A stretch of 30,378 nt of DNA. Origin: JBARRO01 sp049644265. Lineage in GTDB: Bacteria; Bacteroidota; Ignavibacteria; UBA10030. Position numbers and translations under genes: made by a program. Position 1 is the stretch's first letter. Every line of letters begins with the position of its first letter. The DNA lies in assembly GCA_049644265.1 (NCBI GenBank), contig JBARRO010000231.1, positions 1 to 30,378 of the forward strand, given 5' to 3'. Shown piece after piece: positions 6,760-16,400 of this stretch. Under the pieces are notes generated by a model, which saw only the letters and a program-made list of their open reading frames with translations, was not told the origin of the DNA and ran no database searches.

Positions 6760-8133
6760 TTGAAAACTCTGCTGAAGAATTTTCTGCCCCTTCTTTCGGG
6801 AGAGGTAGTTTCAAAAGTTCTCGGTTTCCTCGCTACCCTCTATCTTGCCCGCCGACTTGGTTCAGAGTCATTCGGGAAACTTGGGTTCGCCCTTGCACTG
6901 TACTCGTACGTTGCCCTCCTTGTTGCGAACGGGACGGAGACCGTTGCGATCCGTGAAGTGGCCCGGGGGAATTCGGCCGTTCCGCTCATCACAAGCACGG
7001 TATTCCTCCTGCGCTGGTTGTTTGTCGCGGCGGCGGGCCTCGTCCTCGCGATTGTTGTTGCAACTCAGTCGCTGGATGGTCCCACACTGATCCTTCTCCT
7101 GCTCCAGTCCGCCAACCTGCTCCTGTTTCCCTGGTCGCTGCAGTACGTGGCCCAGGGTCTTCAAAAGACCCCTCACATTGCTCTCACACGGGGAATCCAG
7201 AGCATTCTCTACCTGGCTTTTGTTCTGGCAACCGTACAATCGTTCGACGATGTCAACAAAGTCCCGATCCTCCTGTTCGCATCAACCCTGATTGCTCAGC
7301 TTGTACTTCTCGCGATCTACCGGAACCGTTTTGGGCGTCTCTTCAAGATGGTTCCCTGGTCGGAAGTCATGAGCTTCCTCAGGAGTTCCATCCCCCTGGG
7401 ATTGGCCAGTGTGTTCGTTGCCATCTCAACGAATGCCGACACGGTTATTCTGGGATTCACAAGAACGGCGAACGAAGTGGGCTTCTATTCTGCAGCGTAT
7501 AAAATCATTTTGTTTGTCGCAGGGTTTCAGGTGCTCTTTTCGCAGGCGACGCTTGCCTTCTTTTCGAACCTGAAGCAGAAGAATCCCGGCCGCCTTAAAA
7601 GCCTGGTCGGGAACATGCTGCCGGCGCTGTTCGAAGGCAGTCTCGTTCTTGCACTCTTCCTGTTCTTTTTTGCGCAGCAAATTTGCGGGATCCTGTTTGG
7701 ACAACTGTACGGAGAATCGGCAGCCGCCCTGCGCGTTCTCTCGTTTGTCATTCCTCTTCTCTTCTCGGAATCCGTTGCGATACAACTCCTTCTTGCCGCA
7801 GACCGACAAAAGACCTATATGACGGTGACGGGTATCGGGGGCCTGCTGAATATTGCTGCCAATATTCTCGTCATCCCGCTGTACGGAATAGTCGGAGCCG
7901 CCTTCGTGACGCTGGTTTCGGAGTCCTTGGTATTGACCCTGCTTCTCTGGTCGTCGCGCTCAATACTCGGAGACACGTGGAGTAAATTTTCAGTTGAATA
8001 CCTGGGCGCAGCTGTAATCGTCTTTTTGCTGTTTTCGGCTCCCCAGCCCGGCCTGGTTCTCGTCTTTGCAATTGTATTCGGTATGCTGTTTGTAATGCGT
8101 GTACGCGCGTTGTATTCCACGGAGATTCGGTGA
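6760..8133 (+). CDS. Wzx-type polysaccharide flippase (MOP/MATE superfamily)
   Basis: This 457-residue, highly hydrophobic protein has about 12-14 predicted membrane segments and the typical N-terminus of O-antigen/capsule flippases: LKNFLPLLSGEVVSKVLGFLATLYLARRLGSESFGKLGFA. Such proteins move undecaprenyl-diphosphate-linked repeat units from the cytoplasmic to the periplasmic face. The start is TTG at 6760, which places the first membrane segment at the expected distance. The stop codon overlaps the GTG start of the next glycosyltransferase by 4 bp, implying translational coupling. Substrate cannot be read from sequence. Confidence 0.9.
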   Translation: MKTLLKNFLPLLSGEVVSKVLGFLATLYLARRLGSESFGKLGFALALYSYVALLVANGTETVAIREVARGNSAVPLITSTVFLLRWLFVAAAGLVLAIVVATQSLDGPTLILLLLQSANLLLFPWSLQYVAQGLQKTPHIALTRGIQSILYLAFVLATVQSFDDVNKVPILLFASTLIAQLVLLAIYRNRFGRLFKMVPWSEVMSFLRSSIPLGLASVFVAISTNADTVILGFTRTANEVGFYSAAYKIILFVAGFQVLFSQATLAFFSNLKQKNPGRLKSLVGNMLPALFEGSLVLALFLFFFAQQICGILFGQLYGESAAALRVLSFVIPLLFSESVAIQLLLAADRQKTYMTVTGIGGLLNIAANILVIPLYGIVGAAFVTLVSESLVLTLLLWSSRSILGDTWSKFSVEYLGAAVIVFLLFSAPQPGLVLVFAIVFGMLFVMRVRALYSTEIR

Positions 8134-9158
8134 GGATAGGAACCACGAAGGTCACAAAGAGACACGAAGGACGAGAGGCATTGAAGAAGTCAAGATCAAA
8201 AAGGCCCGCCGTTTCTGTCGTCATGACGACTCTGAACTCTGCGAGATTCGTCGGGGAAGCCGTGCAGAGCATTCTTGGGCAGACTTTTGCGAATTTTGAG
8301 CTTGTCGTTGTTGACGGCGGATCAGACGATGACACACTCAAGACGTTGAGGAAATTCAAAGACAAAAGGATCCGGATCACTGTCAAGAAAGGAATGAGGC
8401 GAAGCGCGCAACTGAACTATGCCATCGGTCAGTCGAGATCGGACCTTGTTGCGATCATGGATTCAGACGATATTGCAGTGCCGGAGCGGTTGGAAGTCCA
8501 GTACGAATTTCTGAACACTCATCCGGATGTCTCGCTGGTCGGCTCATGGGCCATTCTGACCGATGAGCGTGGTGAAACAATTGGACATCTTCGGAGGCCG
8601 GAAACTCACGAGGTCATCGTCCGGCAAATCCTGGCAATGAATGCGCCGAGTTTTCCGACGGTTTGTTGGAGAAAAGAGATTTTTCAGTTCGCCCGGTTTA
8701 ACGAATTGCTCGGAGCTCCACACGATGTCGATTGGTACCTTCGCTTACTCCCGTCTGTCCGATTCGCAAACATTCCTGTTCCTCTGATGAAACTGCGTCA
8801 AACAAGGCGCTCACTGACAAGACCGTTTCGGAGGGCCCAGGATCCGGAGCTCATCAGATCTGTCGAGGAAACCGTCGCCGACCGATTGAGGTCGACCTCG
8901 GGTCGGAGTGAACGGGCGGAGGCATTTCAGGCTGCAGGCATTGTACACTACTACTACGGATCACTAACTCGCGCGCGCTCATATCTCCTGGAATCAATCC
9001 GTATGAAACCCCTTGATGTGCTGACGCTTCGGTACCTTGCTCCACTTGTCACCATGCCTGTGTCATTGTTCTCCAGGGTGCGCGAAAGCTCTTCGTTGAG
9101 AAGAGTGGCAGCTCTTTTCCGGATGATCGCCGTTCACAATTCAACGGAACGCAAATAA
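8130..9158 (+). CDS. Family 2 glycosyltransferase with repeat-encoded N-terminus
   Basis: The GT-A fold is clear: PAVSVVMTTLNSARFVGEAV, FELVVVDGGSDD, and the metal-binding DxD region MDSDD (residues 110-114). A later HDVDWYLRLL is in the place of the usual ED/Q catalytic region. It should transfer a nucleotide-activated sugar to the lipid-linked glycan. GTG at 8130 overlaps the flippase stop by 4 bp and has GGAG 5 bases upstream, so I keep it. However, codons 5-15 fall in a dispersed CACGAAGG repeat (8142-8170), and the conserved domain only begins at residue 26. A TTG at 8181, just after the repeat, is the main alternative. The C-terminal ~90 residues beyond the GT-A core are poorly recognised. 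Confidence 0.88.
   Translation: MRIGTTKVTKRHEGREALKKSRSKRPAVSVVMTTLNSARFVGEAVQSILGQTFANFELVVVDGGSDDDTLKTLRKFKDKRIRITVKKGMRRSAQLNYAIGQSRSDLVAIMDSDDIAVPERLEVQYEFLNTHPDVSLVGSWAILTDERGETIGHLRRPETHEVIVRQILAMNAPSFPTVCWRKEIFQFARFNELLGAPHDVDWYLRLLPSVRFANIPVPLMKLRQTRRSLTRPFRRAQDPELIRSVEETVADRLRSTSGRSERAEAFQAAGIVHYYYGSLTRARSYLLESIRMKPLDVLTLRYLAPLVTMPVSLFSRVRESSSLRRVAALFRMIAVHNSTERK
8142..8170. repeat. Dispersed CACGAAGG repeat inside or just before a GT2 gene
   Basis: ACCACGAAGGTCACAAAGAG followed by ACACGAAGG is the same family, in opposite orientation, as the CTTCGTG block at 29970-30154 and the CACGAAG copies at 24755-24892. Here it lies in frame right after the GTG start of the glycosyltransferase gene. 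Confidence 0.7.
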
Positions 9159-9445
9159 CCGACGACAAACAGGTTTGATTTTCTGTTAAACAACCATAAG
9201 TTCTTCTCTGTGATCTCTTCTTTTCTCTGAGACCTCTGTGTAATAGCATATGAATATTGCGGTCATCCTGAATGTCTTCGAATACTTTCTCAACTTCGCA
9301 CATAGCCGATGACAAACAGGTTTGATGTTCTGTTAAACAACCATAAAGTTCTTCTCTGTGTGCTCTTCTTTTCTCTGAGACCTCTGTGTAATAGTATATG
9401 AATATTGCGGTCATCCTGAATTTCTTCGAATACTTTCTCAACTTC
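9159..9445 (+). repeat. 147/148-bp tandem duplication of the leader and first 16 codons
   Basis: Unit 1 (9159-9305) and unit 2 (9306-9445) are near-identical. Each begins CCGA(C/T)GACAAACAGGTTTG and ends with ATGAATATTGCGGTCATC and the codons up to LNF. The first ATG (9250) is followed by a frame almost identical to the next gene for 16 codons, which then runs into the second unit and stops at TGA 9310-9312. The second ATG (9398) opens the full gene. The units also carry CTCTGTG-type motifs (TTCTCTGAGACCTCTGTGTA) reminiscent of dispersed intergenic repeats. No terminator or recognisable promoter was seen in the stretch. Confidence 0.9.
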
Positions 9446-10699
9446 CCGTCAGACGGCGGAGAGCACCGGTACTTCTTTGTCACCGCTCGCGAGAAGTTTG
9501 CCGGGACGAGAATCACAAACCTCGAATTCTGCGATTGGGAAAAATCGGCTATAAGGTCGGGCCAATCTCCGAAGGGCGATGTGAATGACATGTTTGCGAT
9601 TGCCAGGCGCCTTCGGAGCATTCCGCCTGGGGCGGACTTGGGAGCGATCGCATGTGTGTATGAACGTTTCTTTGAAGAATTCCTTTTGCGTCGTCAGATT
9701 AACCTTCTCGTGGGTGGCGCGACCACAGGCTTTGAACGATGCGGACTTGCGACTGCAAAACGGCTCGGCGTGGGGACCATGTACGTGTGGGAGGGATTTT
9801 TTCGGCCTGACACAATCAGCGTCGATCCTCAGGGGATGAATGCGGAATCGGCGTTTCGGAAGTTGCCATTCGAAGCAATAAGGACTCATCAGCCCACAGC
9901 CGGGTCGGGAGCGTCCATCGACCGCTTCATCGAGCGTGGGCAGCAGGGAGTCCACAGGCCCACACTGGATGAAATTCACGGAGAGAAATTTGACGTGTTT
10001 CGCCAGGCGAGGAATCGTTTTTCCGAGCGACGGGACCTGGAGCGGATTCGACTGCCGTTTACGCAGCATATGGCCGCAAGAATGTCGTACTACCGGGCGT
10101 TGCGAAACTATGAGCGATTGGAACATGTACACAAGCCATTCCTTTTTTTCCCTCTCCAAATGCACACGGACAGCAATGTCGTTCTTAATACGCCGCTCTT
10201 TCCATACGGAACTTTGGTTTCTACTGTCCTGGATTCGTTCAGGAAGGCCCGCCACGACTTGCAGTGTGACCTGGTGATCAAGGAACATCCTCTGGATGTG
10301 TTCAGGATCCATTATGACCGGAAGCGGGAACAGGGAATTCACTGGCTTGCCCCCGAGATCCCTGTGCCCCAAATCCTCAACGATCCCCAATGTTGCGGCA
10401 CCGTTGTTGCGAATTCCACCGCCGGTTTTGAGAGTCTGCTGGCGGGAAAACCGGTGCTGACGCTGGGAAACTCGTTGTATTCGTATCCGGAGCTTGTCGA
10501 AATTCCAAAGAACCCCAAGGACGACGACAGCATCATGCAATCCATCAAGAACCTTCCAAATCGTGCTGTAAATGCAGATTTGACGAAGAAGTTTGCCTCC
10601 TGTCTCTATGACAAAACCCAGATGCGAGGGAATCTCGAAAAAATTCCCGGCAGGGAGGAGGTTGCGAGTTTTGAAAAGCTGTGGAAAGTCTGGCAATAA
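9398..10699 (+). CDS. KpsC/KpsS-like capsule polysaccharide protein (Capsule_synth family)
   Basis: This 433-residue soluble protein has a GT-B-like C-terminal half with the family's hallmark blocks: PFLFFPLQMHTDSNVV (about 248-263), LVIKEHPLD (about 292-300) and VANSTAGFESLLAGKPVLTL (about 338-357). KpsC and KpsS are cytoplasmic beta-Kdo transferases that prime lipid-anchored capsule. Other family members act in capsule or glycan modification, so the exact reaction here is unknown. The N-terminal half (GGEHRYFFVTAREKF onward) is less familiar. No good Shine-Dalgarno precedes ATG 9398. The leader and first 16 codons are tandemly duplicated upstream. It sits in the glycosyltransferase cluster, 42 bp before the GT-C gene. 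Confidence 0.8.
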   Translation: MNIAVILNFFEYFLNFPSDGGEHRYFFVTAREKFAGTRITNLEFCDWEKSAIRSGQSPKGDVNDMFAIARRLRSIPPGADLGAIACVYERFFEEFLLRRQINLLVGGATTGFERCGLATAKRLGVGTMYVWEGFFRPDTISVDPQGMNAESAFRKLPFEAIRTHQPTAGSGASIDRFIERGQQGVHRPTLDEIHGEKFDVFRQARNRFSERRDLERIRLPFTQHMAARMSYYRALRNYERLEHVHKPFLFFPLQMHTDSNVVLNTPLFPYGTLVSTVLDSFRKARHDLQCDLVIKEHPLDVFRIHYDRKREQGIHWLAPEIPVPQILNDPQCCGTVVANSTAGFESLLAGKPVLTLGNSLYSYPELVEIPKNPKDDDSIMQSIKNLPNRAVNADLTKKFASCLYDKTQMRGNLEKIPGREEVASFEKLWKVWQ

Positions 10700-10741
10700 T
10701 GGTAAACATCCGACAAATTACCTCGTTGAGACAACCCTCAG

Positions 10742-12388
10742 ATGAGTAACGAATCCCTTAAGAGTGTTCTGCAACGAAGAGCATTGGACCTGGCTGTCTG
10801 GTTCATCGTCGTGGTGTGTCTTGCCATGATGGGCCTGGAGGTGCTCGCACGCTTTACGGTCCACACAATTCTTGACGATGCTTATATGTTCGTTCGCTAC
10901 GCGGACCATGTTTTGCAGAACGGAACGATCGCCTGGAATCCCGGCGGCCCGCCGACCTACGGCCTGACATCGCCGCTCTATCTTCTGGTTATCATTCCCG
11001 TTCGTCTGCTCACGCCGACAAATCCCGCGATGACGGTGATGCTTTCGAGTCTGATCAGCGGGATGTTCTTCCTCGGTCTCACAGGATTTCTGTTGCATAG
11101 AATGCTTCGCACGTATCGCCTGTTTGAGAAACTTGGATTTGTTGTGTTGGCCGTTGTTCTGACTTTGGGAATCGGACGCCTGGCACCACATTTCTCAAGC
11201 GGAATGGATACGATGTTTGTTCTATCTTGTTTTACGTTTTACATCATCCTGGTTCTTGAATCACAGGATTCAACTGGGTTTGCCACATCTGTTGCCGCAG
11301 GAATCGTGGGGGGAGGGCTGTATTTTGCGAGACCGGACTTGATGATTTTTTCGACGCTTGTGCCGTTCTCGGTCTTTCTCTTTGCTCGGGAACGTATCAG
11401 GCGTCGTGCAGGCCTGATGATGCTTGGAGTAACGCTTTTTGTCCTTGTTCTCGAACTTGCACTTGCGTTCAACTACTTCGGTTCACCGGTGGCTTTGCCG
11501 TTTTTTGCAAAAGGGCTGAAGATGTACGGCGAAAACATCTACAGAAATTTCCGGGGTGTTGCGGTGAGGGAGTTTGTGGTGTACGTTCTAACGTGGTGGA
11601 TTCTTTTCGTTGGAATAGGGTATGAATTTGGTGTTCGCATCTCAGGGAGGAGAATGGTCCGGCCACTTGAAATTGCCTTGTTCACCGGCTTGGTACTGTT
11701 CATCTCTTACTATCTGTTCTTTGTCTGGCAAATAATGCACTATTACCAGCGGTTCTATCTTCCGACATTGCCCGCGCTGATAGAACTGTCCATATATGTT
11801 CTGCTTGAACGTCTCCGGGTGTCGGAATGGAGAGCAGGAATTGAGGAGCGACTACTGCGTCTCGGCCCCCGGGCCATCTTTGTGAGCGCCTCCCTGATCG
11901 TGGGACTGCTTACGCCTTCCGTTCTTCTCAACACAACGACGCGGATTTCAACCGAACTCACGGACGGAGAATTTCTGAAAACTGACATTTGGGATGGTTA
12001 CTGGGCAAGAAATTGGTACAGGCTTGACGCATTCTCGAAGCTACCAGATGAAATCGTCATTGCCACGACAGAGGTTGGCCATCCAGGCGTGCTCAACCCC
12101 GACAAAACCGTCATTGATATTGCCGGTTTGAATGACACAGAGATTGCGCTTCACGGATTCAATTCCCGGCGATTGTTCGAAACATATCATCCCGATCTCG
12201 TATATTTTCCCCACCGGCACTATCAAGAGATGATCCGGGAAATAGAGGAAAACCCATATTTCAGAGAACATTACGACTATTATCCAGCGCCTGCGCTTGG
12301 TGTCAGGTTGGGAGTTGCTCTTTTGCGGGAGAGCAAGCATTATGAATCCATGAAACAAATCATGGAAAGTCCCTCAGGTCGCGAATGA
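10742..12388 (+). CDS. GT-C type integral-membrane glycosyltransferase
   Basis: This 548-residue protein has an N-terminal membrane anchor (about 16-36), then a loop with the acidic pair ILDDAYMFVRYADHVLQNG (Asp45-Asp46), typical of GT-C enzymes of the PMT/ArnT/GT39 type that use polyprenyl-phosphate sugars at the outer face of the inner membrane. About 8-10 further hydrophobic segments follow up to about residue 395. The hydrophilic C-terminal ~150 residues (IATTEVGHPGVLNPDKTVID, IAGLNDTEIALHGF) face the periplasm and are common in this group. It probably decorates the lipid-linked glycan. The gene ends in ATGA, overlapping the GT4 start by 4 bp. Confidence 0.85.
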   Translation: MSNESLKSVLQRRALDLAVWFIVVVCLAMMGLEVLARFTVHTILDDAYMFVRYADHVLQNGTIAWNPGGPPTYGLTSPLYLLVIIPVRLLTPTNPAMTVMLSSLISGMFFLGLTGFLLHRMLRTYRLFEKLGFVVLAVVLTLGIGRLAPHFSSGMDTMFVLSCFTFYIILVLESQDSTGFATSVAAGIVGGGLYFARPDLMIFSTLVPFSVFLFARERIRRRAGLMMLGVTLFVLVLELALAFNYFGSPVALPFFAKGLKMYGENIYRNFRGVAVREFVVYVLTWWILFVGIGYEFGVRISGRRMVRPLEIALFTGLVLFISYYLFFVWQIMHYYQRFYLPTLPALIELSIYVLLERLRVSEWRAGIEERLLRLGPRAIFVSASLIVGLLTPSVLLNTTTRISTELTDGEFLKTDIWDGYWARNWYRLDAFSKLPDEIVIATTEVGHPGVLNPDKTVIDIAGLNDTEIALHGFNSRRLFETYHPDLVYFPHRHYQEMIREIEENPYFREHYDYYPAPALGVRLGVALLRESKHYESMKQIMESPSGRE

Positions 12389-13488
12389 ATGTCCTGCTGT
12401 TGACCGATGATATGCTTCCGGGTGGCATTCCCCGTCACGTGACAGACCTGGCAAACGGCCTCAACGAAAGAGGAGTCAGAGTAACCGTGGCGGCGAGTGA
12501 TGGACCGTTCCGTACGCGCCTTGCCCGGGGCATCCGGTTCGTCCCGATTTTCCTGCTGAACCCCGACTCGTATTCCAAATCTGCAGGCGGCCCATTCGAA
12601 TCCATGGGAGTTCTTCGGAACCTGTTCCAATCGGAAAGGTTTGATATTGTCCACACGCACAAACGGTACTCCGACATGTTCGGGAGGATACTTGCGAGGA
12701 TGTATGGTGCCGAACATGTCTCGACTTGCCACAACACCTTCGATTCGTTCAGAGCTCTATCGTCATTCGGGCGAATCACGATTGCTGTCAGTCGGGCAAC
12801 TGAGGAAATGCTGATCGCGAGGTTTCGGAAGAAACCGCAATCGGTTGTGAGAATCTACAATGAAATTGAGCCGCTGCGCTCATATTCCCATCAAGAGCGG
12901 CAATTATGGAAAAGGAAATTTGGGATTTCGGACATTGAGCACGTGCTCGTCAGCATAGGCCAATTCATCCCATCAAAGGACAGAAGGACTCTTCTCGATG
13001 CTCTGAAAATCCTTGCGAGAGAAGGGACACTGGAATCAACAGTCTGCCTCGTGGTGGGTCACGGAGAGGAAGAGGAGAAGCTCTGGAACTACGCCGTCAG
13101 GGAAGGCCTTGATCGGGTGGTGAAATTCCTTCCGGGCACGACCGATGTGGAAGCAGTTCTGAATCTGGCGGACTTCTGCATCCTGACGTCAGTGCGCGAC
13201 GGGGGTGTGCCGTATGTCCTTCTTGAAGCTGCTTCGCTCTCAAAGCCGCATGTTGCCACAGATGTTGGGGGAATTCCCGAGTTTGTCAGCCACGGCAAAA
13301 CCGGGCTGCTCGTCCCTCCACGCGACAGTGCAGCGCTTGCGCAGGCTATAGACAGCCTGCTCCGTCAACCACAACAGGTGAGGAGGCTCGGCCGCAACGC
13401 GCTTCAGAAGTTCAAGGAACAACATGGCCGGGGAGAATTTCTTCCGAAGACTATCGAGGTATATCAGCGAGCGTTGGCACGACCGTGA
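12385..13488 (+). CDS. Family 4 glycosyltransferase (GT-B fold)
   Basis: The 367-residue protein has the GT4 layout: N-terminal MNVLLLTDDMLPGGIPRHVTDLA, the acceptor-side FDIVHTHKRYSD, then the donor domain with VSIGQFIPSKDRRTLLDALK, VCLVVGHGEEEEKL and VATDVGGIPEFVSHGKTGLL. The nucleotide-sugar ribose/phosphate motif is unusual. At about residues 269-282 the sequence is SVRDGGVPYVLLEA, so the first Glu of the E-x7-E pair is replaced by Gly (an Asp lies one position earlier). Activity may persist, since this position varies in the family. Start and stop both overlap neighbours by 4 bp (ATGA upstream, GTGA downstream), tying the PorU-like gene to the glycosyltransferase operon. Confidence 0.9.
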   Translation: MNVLLLTDDMLPGGIPRHVTDLANGLNERGVRVTVAASDGPFRTRLARGIRFVPIFLLNPDSYSKSAGGPFESMGVLRNLFQSERFDIVHTHKRYSDMFGRILARMYGAEHVSTCHNTFDSFRALSSFGRITIAVSRATEEMLIARFRKKPQSVVRIYNEIEPLRSYSHQERQLWKRKFGISDIEHVLVSIGQFIPSKDRRTLLDALKILAREGTLESTVCLVVGHGEEEEKLWNYAVREGLDRVVKFLPGTTDVEAVLNLADFCILTSVRDGGVPYVLLEAASLSKPHVATDVGGIPEFVSHGKTGLLVPPRDSAALAQAIDSLLRQPQQVRRLGRNALQKFKEQHGRGEFLPKTIEVYQRALARP

Positions 13489-16400
13489 ACGGGACGATTC
13501 CATACCATTCCCGCTTTGCTTCGTGCGTTCTCGCTCTCATGGTAAGTGTGGGGATTGCGCCGGGCCAAACCTCTTCACAAGATGAACGAACGAAGGTTTA
13601 TGAGTGGGGAAGAGTAACCCTGCGTGAAAATGCAACCACTGTCATGACACGGATTACGATAGATGCTCTTCCTTCATCCAGGCCCAAACAATACGGAATT
13701 GAACCTTCTACAGAACGAATTTCTCCGGTAAAGCCCGAATTGCCCGCGTACCGATTCTGGGTTGTCCTACCCCCACACGCAACCATTCGTACCCTTGCAC
13801 AAAAAACTGAGTCCTCTCCCATCAGGCCCGAAAAGATCTGGATTCCGACCGGCTACTCCCAGTCCACGGATTCGTCTCTGTTCACTCCGGTCTACTCCAC
13901 GATGGCACAAGTCAACGCACAGGGGGAAGACCAGCCATTACATGTTGAAGGTTATGATTGGTACCGTGGCTACACGTTGGCAAGAATTCGTGTTTCACCG
14001 CTGGTGGGGAGCGGTGGATCCACCGTCGAAGTACATTCAATTGATGCGACTTTTGCAGTCCAGGCAGACAGTGGTCCACGCCTTGCTTCCTCGAACGATC
14101 CTCAGTTTGCCAGCGTATTCAAGAACCTGGTCGTGAATTCCGAAATGCTCAGCTCTGCAGGCCAGTCGCAGTTGGAGTGGGTGGACAGCACCGGATCGTG
14201 GATTGACTATGGGAGGGATTACATCAAACTCGCGGTCGGTGAGGATGGCGTCTATCGAATGTATGGGGCGGACCTGAAGTCTCTTGTTCCGGAGATCGCG
14301 ACGATTGATCCCTCAACGTACAGACTCATCTCTCGTGGAACGGAGGTCGCCCTGCGGGTCGAGGCCGGAAACGATGGAAAACTCGATGATTCGGATTTCG
14401 TTGAATTCCCCGGACTGCGCAACTACGGCAGCGCTGACTATCGGAATATTCCGGCCCCCGATGAGGAGAACCCGCTCTTCCTCAATCGTTACACGGACAG
14501 TTCGTACTACTGGCTCACATGGGGGGGAACATCAGGCCTGCGGGTTAATCCCCGGCAGTTTGCTGATGGTGCAACGGACACAATCCGATGGTATACAGAA
14601 ATCGTCCATCTGGAGCGGAATACGATGCTACAGCTGATAGGGACCGACCTGCTTGCCCACCAGGATCCGCGTTGGCTGGCAGGGGATATCTGGTGTTGGG
14701 ACTTCCTTGACCTCGGCAACCCGTTTCAGGTTTCATTTGCTGCGACGAATCCCACAAACGATTTTCCGACTGCGCGACTGTATGCCCGCTACGCAAGCTG
14801 GGCCGGACAGTTCTCTGTGGTTCCGGCACATCGGTTGGCCCTGGCATTCAACGGTTCAGGTCCTGTGAAAACCGATTCGCTCAATGCCTATCAACAGGGA
14901 CTGATGAGCGCGACAGTGTCTTCCTCTGCGGTTGTGAGTGGAACCAATACCATCGTGCTTCAATCTCTTGCAACCGAATCTTCGCTGAACCGCCTCATCG
15001 TCGATTGGTTCGACGTTGAATATCCAAGGTTGCTCCGGCCGGATTCTGACACCCTCATTTTTGCTTTCCATGACCTTCCCGATCGAAGGTTTCGGGTCAT
15101 TGAACTCCAGGGATTCACATCGCCGGATGTCGTTGTGTATAAGTATTCACAAGGATTTGTTCGACAACTCCCGGCGGTGATTCCTCAATCCGGGACGTAT
15201 ACGATCAGGATCGCCGATACCGTGGGAAACGGTGACCGCTATATGGCTTTTGCTGCCGCGAAAACAAAAAAACCGGTCGTTATGAGTCGTAAACGCTTCG
15301 TGAATCTTCGCGACCAACAACGGGGTGCCGACCACGTGATGATCACGCATCAGCAATGGAATTCCGTGGCCCCTCAGTACGAGAGTTTCATTGGCACGAA
15401 TTACGGAGTACGGACCGCGGTTATTGACGTCGAAGATGTGTTCGATGAGTTTGGATACGGCTACCCGATTCCGGAATCGATTCGCGAATTCCTGAAGGCT
15501 ACGACCTTGTGGCAGGCGCCGATGCCATCCTATGTTCTCTTCGCCGGCGACGGCAACTACGATTTCAAGAACTATGTTCTCACAAATCCCGCTCTCCGGG
15601 AAAAGAATATCCTGCCGCCCCTGGGATACCCGGTGAGCGATCCCTCGTTCGCGTCGTTCGGTACCCTCCCTACTCCCCAGATGTACGTCGGCAGAATTCC
15701 GGTGTCGAGCATGGAGGAGTTTTCTCAGTACTTCGATCATGTGCGAGCTTACCTCGGCGAGAAGAATGATGACTGGAATAAGCGGTATATCCTTTTTGCG
15801 GGAGGTGACCCCCGGTTGCCGGGAGAAATCGAGTCGTTCAAACAGGTCCATCAGCAAATCGCGTCGACCATTATCCAACCGCCTCCGATTGGGGGAGCCA
15901 CGACATTATTCTACAAGACCGCGAGCCCACCCTCCGACTTTGGACCGTTTACAAAATCCCATGTCGACAGCGTCATGATGACGGGGGCTCTCTGCATCAA
16001 TTACATCGGACACAGTGGTACGCAGACCTGGGACAACGGAATTGGCGATCCGTCGCAGCTCACAAACGGGCGCGGCAAGTATTCCTTGGTGCTGGATTTT
16101 GGGTGTTCGACGGCGAAATTCGCGGAACCCAACATCAAAGCGTTCGGAGAACTATTCACGGTCGGGAGCAAGTCCTCTGCGATTGCATTCATTGGCAACT
16201 CGGCGCTCGGATACACCTCGGTTGCCCTGACACTTCCGCAACTGTTTTTCCAGACCCTTCTTAAAGACAGTGCGGTGTCCATTGGTCAGGCACACTTGAT
16301 TGCGAAAATCAAACGGGTGAACAGCTTCGGTGGGTACATCGGGGGGGTGGACGATCTCAACAAAATCATGATGTTGACCAACGCCCTGTTGGGGGATCCG

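Noticed and set aside
9250..9312. Short frame as a regulatory leader peptide gene
   Set aside because: It is a by-product of the tandem duplication of the gene start. There is no independent evidence of leader-peptide function, so it is reported only as part of the repeat.
9449..10696. Minus-strand open frame of 415 codons opposite the KpsC/S-like gene
   Set aside because: The plus-strand frame has clear family motifs. The antisense frame has none and is a codon-bias shadow.
15147..15878. Minus-strand open frame of 243 codons inside the C25 peptidase gene
   Set aside because: Antisense to a conserved catalytic-domain region, with no recognisable motif.
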